Source: Thiovibrio frasassiensis (GTDB lineage: Bacteria > Desulfobacterota > Desulfobulbia > Desulfobulbales > Desulfurivibrionaceae). From it: a stretch of DNA of 64,000 bases. Made by a program: the position numbers and the translations under genes. The stretch covers positions 1,269,530 through 1,333,529 of the forward strand of contig NZ_JAPHEH010000001.1 of assembly GCF_029607905.1 (NCBI RefSeq), read 5' to 3'. The notes under the pieces were generated by a model. The model was not told the origin of the DNA and did no database searches. It was given only the letters and a program-made list of their open reading frames with translations. Below, one piece after another: positions 49,114 through 57,713 of this stretch; the first letter of the stretch is position 1, and each line of letters begins with the position of its first letter.

Positions 49114-49142
49114 GATCTTACTCCTTGTCAGATTCAAACGAC

Positions 49143-50279
49143 TTAATACATTTCCTTGACGTCTTCGCCGGTAATCTCGGCCACGGTCAGCTTTTTTGCA
49201 TCCATCAGCTTCCAGACGTAGGCGATATAAGCGAGAACAACCGGTACGGCCAGGGCCACATAGCTCATGACCGTGAGGGTGTACTTGCTGCTGGAAGCGT
49301 TGTAAATGGTGAGGCTCGATTGCAGGTCGGTGAGCGACGGGTAAAAGGCGGTGTTATGGTAGCCGGCCAGGGAAAAGATGGCCAGCCCCACCAGGACGGT
49401 GCCGATTCCGCCAAACCAGATGCCGCTGTTCTTGCCGAGAAACCCGGTGGCGGCAACGCCGTAGATCACCGAACCCAACCCTCCCAGCAGCAGAACCAGG
49501 ACTACGGGCATCCCCAGTAAGTTGTTGAGGTATTTGCCCTTCTCCATGAAGACCAGGCCTGTAGCCGGATCAACGGCAAACCCTTCCATGGTCACCAGAC
49601 TGATCAGGATGAAGAGCAAAAAGGGGAGCGCCCAGAGGAGGTTGATCCAGCTCGCCTTGCGCGCTCGTTTGACTAAGTTCTCATGCTCAACGTGGTTGAC
49701 GATGTACATGGCTCCCAAGATGCGGGCCAGGAAGACCAGGAACAGCCCGAAGGCAAGGTTGAAGGGGTTGAGTGCGGCTTCCAGTCCGTGGTAAGGCGTT
49801 GCCCAGGTTACGGAGTTGTAGAGGTTCAGGCTGAAGCGGGAACCGGTGAAAAAGGTGCCCACTGCGGCGCCGATCAGGAGGATGCCGACACTGCCGTTGA
49901 TGCACATGAATATCTCATAGGTCCGGGCGCCGAGCACGTTGTCCGGTTTCTTGCGGTATTCGTAGCTCACCGCCTGGATGATAAAGGTGAAGAGGATGAG
50001 CATCCAGACCCAGTACGCTCCGCCGAAGCTGGTGGCGTAAAAGAGCGGAAAGGCCGCGAACAGGGCGCCGCCGAAAAGAACCAGGGTGGTGAAGGTCAGT
50101 TCCCACTTGCGGCCCATGGCGTTGATAATCAAGGATTTTTCCTCTTCGCTGCTGGCCGTGGTAAAGATCAGGGTCTGCCCGCCTTGCACAAAGGTCAGGA
50201 AGAGAAAGAGCGAGCCGACCACGGAGGCGATCAGCCACCAGAGCTGCTGTAAAACTGAGTGATCCAGGTTTCCTATCAT
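49143..50279 (-). CDS. cydB: Cytochrome bd oxidase subunit II
   Basis: A 378-residue membrane subunit of the cytochrome bd quinol oxidase with about eight to nine TM segments. CydB features include WWLIASVVGSLFLFLTFVQGGQTLI, LTFTTLVLFGGALFAAFPLFYATSFGGAYWVW and AYWVWMLILFTFIIQAVSYEYRKKPDN. ATG 50279 is 4 nt after the cydA stop. The longer frame to 50300 would overlap cydA. This CydB helps the bd oxidase reduce O2 with high affinity, here most likely for oxygen protection in an anaerobe. Confidence 0.94.
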   Translation of the reverse strand: MIGNLDHSVLQQLWWLIASVVGSLFLFLTFVQGGQTLIFTTASSEEEKSLIINAMGRKWELTFTTLVLFGGALFAAFPLFYATSFGGAYWVWMLILFTFIIQAVSYEYRKKPDNVLGARTYEIFMCINGSVGILLIGAAVGTFFTGSRFSLNLYNSVTWATPYHGLEAALNPFNLAFGLFLVFLARILGAMYIVNHVEHENLVKRARKASWINLLWALPFLLFILISLVTMEGFAVDPATGLVFMEKGKYLNNLLGMPVVLVLLLGGLGSVIYGVAATGFLGKNSGIWFGGIGTVLVGLAIFSLAGYHNTAFYPSLTDLQSSLTIYNASSSKYTLTVMSYVALAVPVVLAYIAYVWKLMDAKKLTVAEITGEDVKEMY

Positions 50280-50283
50280 TGTC

Positions 50284-51813
50284 TTATGCCTCCGGTCCAA
50301 TCTTGATTTGCTTCATCATGATGCGAATCTCTGCGAGTAATAATGCGGTAAACAGGGTCAGGAACATGAAAAAGGTGATCTGCACATTGCTTGCGGCAAT
50401 GTTGGTGCTTGCCACGCCCACCGGCAGCAGTCCATAGATGGCCCAGGGTTGCCGACCCACCTCGGCCACGATCCAGCCGGCCTGTTGGGCCACATAGCCC
50501 AGGAAGATGGAAAAGAAGCAGAGCAGGTTGAGCCAGCGCTGGTACTCCAGGGTGCCCTTGAAGGCGAAGTAAAGAACCGCCAGGAAGATCACCGGAAACA
50601 GGGTGCCCAGGACCACCATGATGTGAAAGCTGTAGAAGGTCGTGGCCACCGGGGGTGCGGCCTCGATCGGATTGTTGAGGTAGCCGTAGCCAAGATCTCC
50701 TTTGTGCTGGTCAAAGAGGGCCAAGGCCGCTGCGGCTTCCTCGGCATCCCCTTTATCCTTGGCATATTTGTAGCGGGCCAGTTCGGCCAGGGCGATCTTG
50801 CCGGTGACCATGCGTTGTTCGGCGCCGACAACATTGCGCTCGGGGTTACCGAAAACCAGATCGTTGATCCCGGGGACAAAGCTGTTGGGGTCGCGGTTGG
50901 CCAAAAGTGAGAGCAGGCCGGGGATTTTTACCTCTTGGTAGAAGGCGGGCAGGTCATCCCCTGGTTTTTTCTTGGAGTTGATGATGCCCATGGCAACGAT
51001 GGGGGCTTTCTCCTGCCCCACGTACAAGCCCTCCATGGCCGCCAGTTTCATGGGCTGACGTTGGGCCACGTTGAAGGCAGCCTCGTCGCCGGTAAAGCCG
51101 ACAAAGACGGAGGCGATGAAGCCGAAGACCGCGGCAACCACCATGCTGCGCTTGGCCATTTTCTGGTGCCGTTCCTGCAGGAGAAAGAGGGCGGAGATGC
51201 CCACGACAAAGAGGGAGGCGAGCAGGAAGGCGGAGCTGGTGGTATGGGTGAACTTATGGACCGCCACCGGGGAAAGGGCGACATCCCAGAAATTCTGCAT
51301 TTCAAAACGGGCCTTGTCCGGGTTAAAGGCCATGCCGGTGGGAAACTGCATCCAGCCGTTGGCTACGAGAATCCAGACCGCCGAGAGGTTGGAGCCAATG
51401 GCGACCATCCAGGTGGAAAAGAGGTGAAAACCCTTGGAAACCCGATGCCAGCCGAAGAACATCACGGCAAAGAAGGTGGCCTCGAGAAAGAAGGCGAAGA
51501 TCCCCTCAATGGCCAGGGGGGCGCCAAAAATGTCCCCCACCATCCAGGAGTAGTTGGACCAGTTGGTGCCGAACTGGAATTCCAGAATGATTCCGGTGGC
51601 GACCCCGATGGCGAAGTTGATGCCGAAAAGGGTCGTCCAGAATTTGGTCAGTTTCTTCCACTCCTCATTGCCGGTCTTGACATAGATGGATTCAAAAAAT
51701 GCGATGAGAAAGGAGAGCCCCAGAGTTAAGGGTACAAAAATCCAGTGATACATCGCGGTCAGAGCAAATTGCGCCCTGGCCCAATCCACAGTGGTCAGAA
51801 TTGGATCTCCCAC
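50284..51813 (-). CDS. cydA: Cytochrome bd oxidase subunit I
   Basis: A 509-residue quinol oxidase subunit carrying hemes b558, b595 and d. The N-terminus DWARAQFALTAMYHWIFVPLTLGLSFLIAFFE holds the b595 ligand His. AVHKFTHTTSSAFLLASLFVVG holds the b558 His and GWIVAEVGRQPWAIYGLLP the conserved GRQPW. The quinol-binding Q-loop segment, KKKPGDDLPAFYQEVKIPGLLSLLANRD to PERNVVGAEQRM, resembles the short type. The start is GTG 51811-51813 behind AAGGAGG. It is the second gene of the DUF4492-cydA-cydB-cydX-like operon. Confidence 0.95.
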   Translation of the reverse strand: MGDPILTTVDWARAQFALTAMYHWIFVPLTLGLSFLIAFFESIYVKTGNEEWKKLTKFWTTLFGINFAIGVATGIILEFQFGTNWSNYSWMVGDIFGAPLAIEGIFAFFLEATFFAVMFFGWHRVSKGFHLFSTWMVAIGSNLSAVWILVANGWMQFPTGMAFNPDKARFEMQNFWDVALSPVAVHKFTHTTSSAFLLASLFVVGISALFLLQERHQKMAKRSMVVAAVFGFIASVFVGFTGDEAAFNVAQRQPMKLAAMEGLYVGQEKAPIVAMGIINSKKKPGDDLPAFYQEVKIPGLLSLLANRDPNSFVPGINDLVFGNPERNVVGAEQRMVTGKIALAELARYKYAKDKGDAEEAAAALALFDQHKGDLGYGYLNNPIEAAPPVATTFYSFHIMVVLGTLFPVIFLAVLYFAFKGTLEYQRWLNLLCFFSIFLGYVAQQAGWIVAEVGRQPWAIYGLLPVGVASTNIAASNVQITFFMFLTLFTALLLAEIRIMMKQIKIGPEA

Positions 51814-51901
51814 AATAACCTCCTTGTGTGTGCTGGTGGCAAGAGTATGTGCCTGCCATGATTAAGTTATGCTGTAAAAAAAACGAAGTCGAATGCTTGA
51901 A

Positions 51902-52126
51902 TCAACGAGTAGGCAATGTTTGGGTAAGATTTTCCAGAACATGGCCGGCCCGGTCACTCTCGGTGGTGAAATTGGTATTGAGGTAATTGGGAAAGAAAAA
52001 AAGTTTGAGAACGGCAAACAAAATGAACAGTTTTATGGCGATGATCTTCCACAAGGTTTTGCCCACCACCATGGAGCGGAAGCCGTCTCGATAAAAAAAA
52101 TATACTTGTTTTGGCAGTGCGGTCAT
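51902..52126 (-). CDS. DUF4492 family small protein linked to cytochrome bd
   Basis: A 74-residue protein matching DUF4492 (VYFFYRDGFRSMVVGKTLWKIIAIKLFILFAVLKLFFFPNYL). It has one central TM helix, with the YRDGFRSM..GKTLW-x-I signature at the membrane entry. The family is frequently found immediately upstream of cydAB in Bacteroidetes and Epsilonproteobacteria, and its role is unknown. ATG 52126 is preceded by GGGAG. It leads the cyd operon in this order; 88 nt separate it from cydA. Confidence 0.85.
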   Translation of the reverse strand: MTALPKQVYFFYRDGFRSMVVGKTLWKIIAIKLFILFAVLKLFFFPNYLNTNFTTESDRAGHVLENLTQTLPTR

Positions 52127-52192
52127 GCGCGATTTCTCCCGGCGGACATAAACGATCTTCTTCTTTGTTGTATATGGAGGACATTTGCCCGG

Positions 52193-52663
52193 TCAAATTA
52201 TTTTTTTTGCATCGGTGCGGTTATGGTCGTCAATCCCGGGAAAAGGTGTCAGGCAGCAGGTCTCTTCCGCAGCCAGGGTGGCAAAGTTCGCCTCCTGCAG
52301 AGTGGCCCGGAGCTGCCGGTTGGCTTTGGCCCAGACCTGGTGCACGGTGCAGAACGGGCTTTTATGACAGGATTCGGGCCGGCCCACGCAATCGTTCAGC
52401 GATATTTCGCCGATGATCGCCTCGATGACCGCCAGCAAAGTGATCTCTGATGGCTCGGCCAGCAGACGGTAGCCGCCGTTCGCCCCTTGCAGGATTTCAA
52501 TGATTCCGGCTCTGGCCAGCTGTTGGGCGATCTTGGCGAGAAAGTGCGGCGGCACATCGGTGCGCACGGCGATCTCCTTTCTGCTGACCAGCGTTCCTTT
52601 GCCATGTCTGGCAAGGTGCTGCACACAGCGTATGCCATATTCACCCGCGCGGGTAAGTCTCAT
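52193..52663 (-). CDS. Rrf2-family [Fe-S] transcriptional regulator
   Basis: A 156-residue winged-helix regulator. The N-terminal wHTH is MRLTRAGEYGIRCVQHLARHGKG ... VPPHFLAKIAQQLARAGII ... GANGGYRL. The Cys cluster DCVGRPESCHKSPFC (about 110-124) matches the three-Cys [2Fe-2S] site of IscR/NsrR-type proteins. It is transcribed toward the cyd operon and ends 67 nt upstream of DUF4492. A perfect 8-9-8 inverted repeat 26 nt before its ATG is a likely autoregulatory site. It probably senses O2, NO or Fe-S status and controls cyd. Confidence 0.9.
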   Translation of the reverse strand: MRLTRAGEYGIRCVQHLARHGKGTLVSRKEIAVRTDVPPHFLAKIAQQLARAGIIEILQGANGGYRLLAEPSEITLLAVIEAIIGEISLNDCVGRPESCHKSPFCTVHQVWAKANRQLRATLQEANFATLAAEETCCLTPFPGIDDHNRTDAKKII

Positions 52664-52688
52664 GGTGCGATCCGAGGTTAATGTGGAT

Positions 52689-52713
52689 ATATAAGATATT
52701 TTTAGTCTTATAT
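52689..52713. promoter_or_regulatory. Inverted repeat in front of the Rrf2 gene (candidate operator)
   Basis: ATATAAGA / TCTTATAT (52689-52696 with 52706-52713), separated by 9 nt, lies 26-50 nt upstream of the Rrf2 ATG. On the minus strand it reads ATATAAGACTAAAAATATCT..., sharing GACTAAA with the IscR type 1 half-site. Confidence 0.6.
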
Positions 52714-52791
52714 CGAACTTGAGATATGGTTGTCAAGAAAAAATGCGAGAAGATGTCCGGTGAAATTGGCGGAGCGCGTGTGGGCCTGTCT

Positions 52792-53754
52792 TTATGCGGC
52801 GCTCGAGGCTGCAGGGGGTTTTTTCTCGTACCTATGTGTGGTGGCGATACATTTGCTCCGGAACTTGAGCTTGGTGAGGCCGTAGCGGATAACACCGGAA
52901 ACGTTGCCCACCGCATCGGCCACGGAGAGGCACGTTTCCAAGACAGGGATCATTTTGAGGGGAAAGAGATTTTTAAACCGGCGGGCCATGATATGGGGTG
53001 GCTTTTTATCGCAAATATCCCGGATAAACTGGTTGGAGAAAACAGCAAGATTTTGCAGGATCGGCAGTGGTTCAACCAGGGATTCTGCTTCGGGTGGGTT
53101 GGAATCCATGCAGGCGATGATGGTCTCGGAAAAATTTCAGAAACGGGCAATTTCCTGGCCGATTTCATGGAAGGTGAGTTGTTTGAACATCAACCGACAC
53201 ATGGCATCTTCAGAACTGCCGCTTGTTGTCCCCGCCTCAATGCGCCGATATACATCCGGAAAATAGATGGTCATGATTATGCGGCCTAGATCGTGTAGAA
53301 GCGCACAGACATAGGCTTCTTCCGGAGAGACTGGCATTTTGTATTGCTGGACCAGGTGCTTGCTGAGATTGGCGCTGAGCAAGGAGATGGCCATCTGCTT
53401 GCTCAACCCTTCCTTTTCGCCACCGGAACTGAGAAATTCTTCGATAAGGCTGATGGAGATAGCAAGTTCGCGGACAATATCGAGGCCAAGAGCCGATACG
53501 GCCCGTTCAATGGTGGTGACGCGTGTCCCGCGAAGATAATAGGCCGAGTTGGCAACCTGAAGAACCTTGTTGGTGAGGGAATAATCTTTGAGGATAACAG
53601 CGGAAACGCAGTGTACCGAAGCGCGTTTGTTGAGGGTTATCTTGAGGACCTCATTCACGTGTCCGGAAATGGCTGGAAGTTCGCTCAAATTCATCTTGGC
53701 GAAAATCTCAGTGAGTTTCTGATTTTTTACAACCGAACTGGTGTCTTGCTCCAC
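52792..53754 (-). pseudogene. HDOD domain signalling protein interrupted by an in-frame TGA
   Basis: A 320-codon HDOD gene. The GTG start (53752-53754) follows AAGGGAG. The first 205 codons encode LPAISGHVNEVLKITLNKRAS, the HDOD core ILKDYSLTNKVLQVANSAYYL, EEAYVCALLHDLGRIIMTIYFPDVY and FHEIGQEIARF. A TGA at 53137-53139 follows in frame. The same frame then continues NFSETIIACMDSNPPEAESLVEPLPILQNLAVFSNQFIRD to 52792. Family members have Trp just at this position (ARxWNxx), so TGG to TGA is the simplest reading. The second half of the consensus HH is absent. Either the gene is broken or the truncated 205-residue protein is used. Confidence 0.75.
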
Positions 53755-53910
53755 AAGCTCCCTTCTTTAGTTAAAACCGGCTAACGCGCTGAGCGTAAAA
53801 TACGCAGAATCAATCAGATAAAGTAAAATTTTATAAAATATACCACTTCGTCACAGAGAGCGCAATGGGCAAGGGCAAAGGGCAAGAGAATGGAGAGAGA
53901 AAGGGCACGG

Positions 53911-54606
53911 TTATCCAGAAGCAGTCGCGAGAGCGGCAAGGGCTTCGCGGATGAGCTGACCCGAAGTGACGGTGGTTAAGCGGTGCTCTGCATAGAGAGG
54001 GAATGCAACGGTTGCTTGGGGGCAGTGTTTGATCTTTTCTGCCGCCGCAACAACCCGGAGCAGACCGAGGGCTCGGGCGGCCAGGGAACAGACGATGGGG
54101 TCTGCGGATTCGAGGTAGGGGAGAAGATAACGGGGTGCTTGCCAGGAGTGGAGAAGCTCCGGGCTGACCTGAGCCAGGCGAGCGATTCCCCACATAAGGC
54201 CGCGCTGAAGCGCCGGGAGTTCGAGATAAAAGCCGTCCTCCCGCATGAAGGAAACCAGGATTTTGGTGTATTCCGCGGCAAGGGCGGGGTGGGAGGCGAG
54301 GCATTCGGCCATGGCTTCGGGAGCGCCCCAGCCGATACCGCCGGATTCGTCGTTGAGGCTCCACATAAAGCGGCGTATCACGATTCGGGCTGCTTCCAGG
54401 TCCTGGTCGGCAAGCCGGGCCGCGGTAACACCCATGGCGGTGATTGCGTGCCAGCGGGTCAACTGGTCTGCGTGGCAGATTCCGGAGAACAGGGCGTTGA
54501 GCAGACTTTGGGGCGGGTGGCGTGCCAGTTCGGAAAGAATCTCGGCGGGCACCGATCCGGAAAGCAGGCTGAGAACGGATTTTTTGAGGCTTCTCTGGCT
54601 GGGCAT
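53911..54606 (-). CDS. HEAT-repeat-like conserved protein, DVU0298-type
   Basis: A 231-residue soluble, helix-rich protein built of HEAT-like hairpins (LARHPPQSLLNALFSGICHADQLTRWHAITAMGVTAARLADQD; LLPYLESADPIVCSLAARALGLLRVVAAAEKI). A conserved-looking core is ARIVIRRFMWSLNDESGGIGWGAPEAMAECLA. This resembles a DVU0298-like family found in sulfate reducers, by pattern recognition only. ATG 54606. It is followed by about 160 nt of noncoding sequence toward the HDOD gene. HEAT domains usually mediate protein contacts; no partner is evident. Confidence 0.75.
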   Translation of the reverse strand: MPSQRSLKKSVLSLLSGSVPAEILSELARHPPQSLLNALFSGICHADQLTRWHAITAMGVTAARLADQDLEAARIVIRRFMWSLNDESGGIGWGAPEAMAECLASHPALAAEYTKILVSFMREDGFYLELPALQRGLMWGIARLAQVSPELLHSWQAPRYLLPYLESADPIVCSLAARALGLLRVVAAAEKIKHCPQATVAFPLYAEHRLTTVTSGQLIREALAALATASG

Positions 54607-54673
54607 GGGGTGGCGTTATTGTCCGGCAAGGCGTTCCCTGCCGCTAAGGATCGGCAGGGAACTGGAGGAGTCC

Positions 54674-55867
54674 CTATTTGTTCATTGCTTCGGCCACAGC
54701 ACTGCCCAGTTCGGAGCAGGCCTTAAGTGCTGCGTGGGTGGGGACGTTCTTGATCTTGATCCCCTCACCGATGATCTCAAAACCCATCTCTGTCATGTGG
54801 CCGGTGAGATGCTTGACCGCCTCGCCGCTCCAGCCAAACGAACCGAAGGCAGCGCCGATCTTGTCTTTCGGGCGCAACCCTTTCATGTAGGTGATGATGT
54901 CGGCCATGGCCGGCATGATGTTGTTGTTCAGGGTTGGCGAGCCGAGAATGACCGCCTTGGCATCGAGCACCTCGGTGATGATGTCGCTACGATGATTTTT
55001 GCGGACATGCAGCATTTTTACATTGGTGATCCCTGCCTGGAGCAGGCTGTTCATCACGGCCTTGGCCATCTTTTCGGTGCTGTGCCACATGGTGTCGTAG
55101 ATGATGACCGCCTTATTTATTGTGGCGCCGCGGCTCCAGCGGTCGTAGGCTTCAAGGATGGTCTGCGGCGAGGTGCGCCAGATCACGCCATGGTCCGGGG
55201 CGATCATATCGATTTGCAAACCCATCTCCGTGACCTGGGCAAGCAGTTTCTGGACGATGGGCGAGAAGATCATCAGGATGTTGGCATAATACTTGGAAGC
55301 GTGCACCATGAGCTCGTGGGGGTCCACCTCGTCGTCAAAACGCTCCGAGGTGGCCCAGTGGTGTCCGAAGGCATCGCTGGAGATGAGCAGCTTGTCCTCG
55401 GGAATATAGGAGAACATGCTGTCCGGCCAGTGGAGCATCTTGGTTTCGAGAAACTGCACGGTCCTTTTGCCGAGGGTGATCGAATCCCCGGTGGCCACGA
55501 CCTCGAAAGGCCAGTCTTCCCGGTGGAAATGCTCGATCAGGGCTTTCTTGCCCATGGGCGAGCAAAAGATCTTTTCCGGTTTGATGAGGTCGATCATCTC
55601 CGGCAGGGAGCCGGAGTGGTCCATCTCCACATGGTTGACGATGATATAGTCAATCTTGCTGGGGTCTCCCAAAACCTGATAGAGATGGTGGATCAGGTCG
55701 CCCTTCACCTCTTTTTTCACGGTGTCGAACAGAGCGATCTTCTCGTCCTTGACCAGATAGGCGTTGTAGCTTGTCCCTTTTTCCGTGGAATAGCCGTGGA
55801 AGTCGCGGATGTTCCAGTCCACGGCGCCAACCCAGTATATATCTTTCTTGATTTCTATTGCAGCCAT
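54674..55867 (-). CDS. roo: Flavodiiron protein (rubredoxin:oxygen oxidoreductase)
   Basis: A 397-residue O2/NO reductase. The N-terminal metallo-beta-lactamase-like diiron domain has ligands His79, Glu81, Asp83 and His84 in NHVEMDHSG, then DAFGHH and APDHGVIWR. The C-terminal flavodoxin domain has the FMN P-loop region IIYDTMWHSTEKMAKA and GSPTLNNN / GSFGWSG. ATG 55867 follows GTGAGGA; the frame open to 55999 is promoter and leader. In Desulfovibrio this protein reduces O2 to water with electrons from rubredoxin. It is downstream of the perR-rbr-dfx-ftn operon on the same strand but has its own promoter. Confidence 0.95.
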   Translation of the reverse strand: MAAIEIKKDIYWVGAVDWNIRDFHGYSTEKGTSYNAYLVKDEKIALFDTVKKEVKGDLIHHLYQVLGDPSKIDYIIVNHVEMDHSGSLPEMIDLIKPEKIFCSPMGKKALIEHFHREDWPFEVVATGDSITLGKRTVQFLETKMLHWPDSMFSYIPEDKLLISSDAFGHHWATSERFDDEVDPHELMVHASKYYANILMIFSPIVQKLLAQVTEMGLQIDMIAPDHGVIWRTSPQTILEAYDRWSRGATINKAVIIYDTMWHSTEKMAKAVMNSLLQAGITNVKMLHVRKNHRSDIITEVLDAKAVILGSPTLNNNIMPAMADIITYMKGLRPKDKIGAAFGSFGWSGEAVKHLTGHMTEMGFEIIGEGIKIKNVPTHAALKACSELGSAVAEAMNK

Positions 55868-55944
55868 GGTGTCCTCACTTGTGAGCCGTTGTCCAAAAAA
55901 AACTGTAACCGCAGTGTTGCCGGCGGGGAAATGACGTGCAAGGT

Positions 55945-55973
55945 ATAATAAGGAGGCGTTTCGAAATAAGCAA
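55945..55973 (-). promoter_or_regulatory. Sigma-70 type promoter of the flavodiiron gene
   Basis: On the minus strand TTGCTT, 17 nt, TATTAT (55973-55968 and 55950-55945), about 78 nt upstream of the ATG. The rest of 55868-56029 shows no gene. Confidence 0.5.
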
Positions 55974-56033
55974 GAAGATAGCAACGTTGTGTACGTCACT
56001 GGCCATGGCTATGATTATTTTGAAACAGTACCT

Positions 56034-56065
56034 AAAAAAAACTGCCGACCGTTTCCGGTCGGCAG
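56034..56065 (-). terminator. Intrinsic terminator of the perR-rbr-dfx-ftn operon
   Basis: On the minus strand CTGCCGACCG / CGGTCGGCAG (56065-56056 with 56051-56042), loop GAAA, is followed by a U-tract (A-run 56034-56041). Confidence 0.93.
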
Positions 56066-56117
56066 GGTCTTGTTTTTTCGCTCGGATTGGACTTCTCCCC
56101 GGGAGGAGAAAAGAGCG

Positions 56118-56633
56118 TTACTCTCCCTTTGGTGGAGGCGGGGTGAAGACCCGTTGTCCCAGCGTTGCGTCCAGGGTGAAGAGGGCGGTGGCGTCCTTGC
56201 CGATGAGTTTGAGCTTGTCAAGGACCGCACCGACATTGGCCTCCTCCTCCACCTGCTCGGAGACAAACCACTGCAGGAAGATGTTGGTGGCATGATCCCG
56301 TTCGTCCAGGGCCAGGTTGACCAGATTGTTGATCAACCCGGTTACCTTTTGCTCATGGCTGAGCACTTCCTGAAAGACGTGCAGAGTCGATTTCCAGTCG
56401 GTGGGCGGCTGCTTGATCGCCTTTAAGGCCACCCGGCCACCCCGCTCATTGACATAACGAAAGAATTTCATGCCATGGAACCATTCCTCCTGGGTCTGGG
56501 CCTGCATCCACTGCGCCGCGCCGGGCAAGCCGACGGAGTCGAAATAGGTGGACATGGACAGGTACATGTAGGAGGAGTAAAATTCCGCATTTATCTGCTC
56601 GTTGAGAGCCTTTTCCATGGTTTTGCTCAGCAT
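56118..56633 (-). CDS. ftnA: Ferritin
   Basis: A 171-residue non-heme ferritin. The start MLSKTMEKALNEQINAEFYSSYMYLSMSTYFDSVGLPGAAQWM and the diiron ligand pattern EEWFHGMKFFRYVNERGG are present, followed by the four-helix bundle and HVFQEVLSHEQKVTGLINNLV. ATG 56633 lies 1 nt from the dfx stop and has GGAAGG as Shine-Dalgarno. It stores iron and limits Fenton chemistry; the C-terminal tail VFTPPPPKGE is Pro-rich. It is the last gene of the operon, followed by a terminator. Confidence 0.95.
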   Translation of the reverse strand: MLSKTMEKALNEQINAEFYSSYMYLSMSTYFDSVGLPGAAQWMQAQTQEEWFHGMKFFRYVNERGGRVALKAIKQPPTDWKSTLHVFQEVLSHEQKVTGLINNLVNLALDERDHATNIFLQWFVSEQVEEEANVGAVLDKLKLIGKDATALFTLDATLGQRVFTPPPPKGE

Positions 56634-56634
56634 T

Positions 56635-57009
56635 TTAAGCCTTCCAGAGTCCGTGGAGATTGCAGAATTCGCGGGCGCTGACCTGGGGTGCGTCCACGGC
56701 GAAAAAAGCCTCCGGAGCATCGCCTGGTTTGAGGAATTGGCGGTAGGCCTTGTCCCCGGCGATAAGCTCGATCCACTCAATATGGTGCTTTTCTTCCATG
56801 GGATGGGCAACCGCTCCGACCTTCACCTTGTAGCCGCCCGCCACCTTTTCGATCACCGGCACGTGTTTTTCCTTGGCGGCATCCACGGTGTTTTCGGTGA
56901 GCAGGGTCATGGGCTGGCCGCAGCAGACCAACTCGCCGACTCCGCCGTGCAGAACTTCAACAATATTGCCGCATAACTCACATTTGTACACTTGCAGTTT
57001 TTCAGCCAT
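56635..57009 (-). CDS. dfx: Desulfoferrodoxin (superoxide reductase)
   Basis: A 124-residue 2Fe superoxide reductase. The N-terminal desulforedoxin-like centre is ligated by Cys10, Cys13, Cys29 and Cys30. The C-terminal SOR centre has [17 protein letters not shown] and CNLHGLW (the Cys and His ligands). It reduces superoxide to peroxide without making O2. ATG 57009 is preceded by AAGGAGAA, and the frame open to 57060 is not needed. It lies between rbr and ftn, the classical superoxide-peroxide detoxification pair. Confidence 0.96.
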   Translation of the reverse strand: MAEKLQVYKCELCGNIVEVLHGGVGELVCCGQPMTLLTENTVDAAKEKHVPVIEKVAGGYKVKVGAVAHPMEEKHHIEWIELIAGDKAYRQFLKPGDAPEAFFAVDAPQVSAREFCNLHGLWKA

Positions 57010-57025
57010 AGCAGTTCTCCTTAAT

Positions 57026-57601
57026 TTACCAATTTTCGCCAAGTAGTTCGAAATGATCACGGGGATGTGCGCAGGCCAGGCATTTCTCCGGGGCTTCCGC
57101 GCCCGTGTGGAGATAGCCGCAGTTGCGGCACCGCCAGGTCACCTTGTCTTCTCTTTTGAAAACCCGACCCTTCTCGATGTTGGCCATCAGATCCAGGTAG
57201 CGCTTTTCATGCTGTTTTTCAGCCACAGCAATGGCCAAGAATACTCCGGCAAGATCCGGGAAGCCTTCCTCCCGGGCAATTGCGGCAAACTCGGGGTACA
57301 TGACCAGGTGTTCGTGGTTTTCTCCGGCCGCAGCTTCCTTGAGGTTTTCCAGGGTGGTGCCGACAACCCCGGCTGGAAAGGTGGCGGTTATCTGGACCTC
57401 TCCGCCTTCCAGCATCTTGAACAGCCGTTTGGCGTGTTCCTTCTCTTGGTTGGCCGTTTCGGTGAAGATCTCGGAAATCTGGACATATCCTTCCTTCTTG
57501 GCCTGGGAGGCAAAAAAGGTGTATCGGTTGCGGGCTTGAGATTCACCGGCAAAGGCGGTGAGGATATTTTTTTCAGTGCGGGTGCCTTTCAAGGAGCCCA
57601 T
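57026..57601 (-). CDS. rbr: Rubrerythrin
   Basis: A 191-residue peroxidase. The diiron four-helix domain has the ligands in [49 protein letters not shown]. The C-terminal rubredoxin domain has [24 protein letters not shown] (two CxxC). It reduces hydrogen peroxide, receiving electrons from rubredoxin or desulfoferrodoxin. ATG 57601 follows GGAGG. It is the second gene of the perR operon, 112 nt after perR. Confidence 0.96.
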   Translation of the reverse strand: MGSLKGTRTEKNILTAFAGESQARNRYTFFASQAKKEGYVQISEIFTETANQEKEHAKRLFKMLEGGEVQITATFPAGVVGTTLENLKEAAAGENHEHLVMYPEFAAIAREEGFPDLAGVFLAIAVAEKQHEKRYLDLMANIEKGRVFKREDKVTWRCRNCGYLHTGAEAPEKCLACAHPRDHFELLGENW

Positions 57602-57713
57602 GGGAAACCTCCTGCGTGGAACGCGATGATTGTAAGGGGAAAGCGGTTGGTTTTTTTGTATTGTACATGGTTCTCCGTGGTCTGTGTGGGAAAAAAAACA
57701 GGCCAGGCGGAAA

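Noticed and set aside
53137-53139. Selenocysteine at the TGA in the HDOD gene
   Set aside because: There is no redox context and no obvious SECIS hairpin after the codon; a Trp to stop change explains the position.
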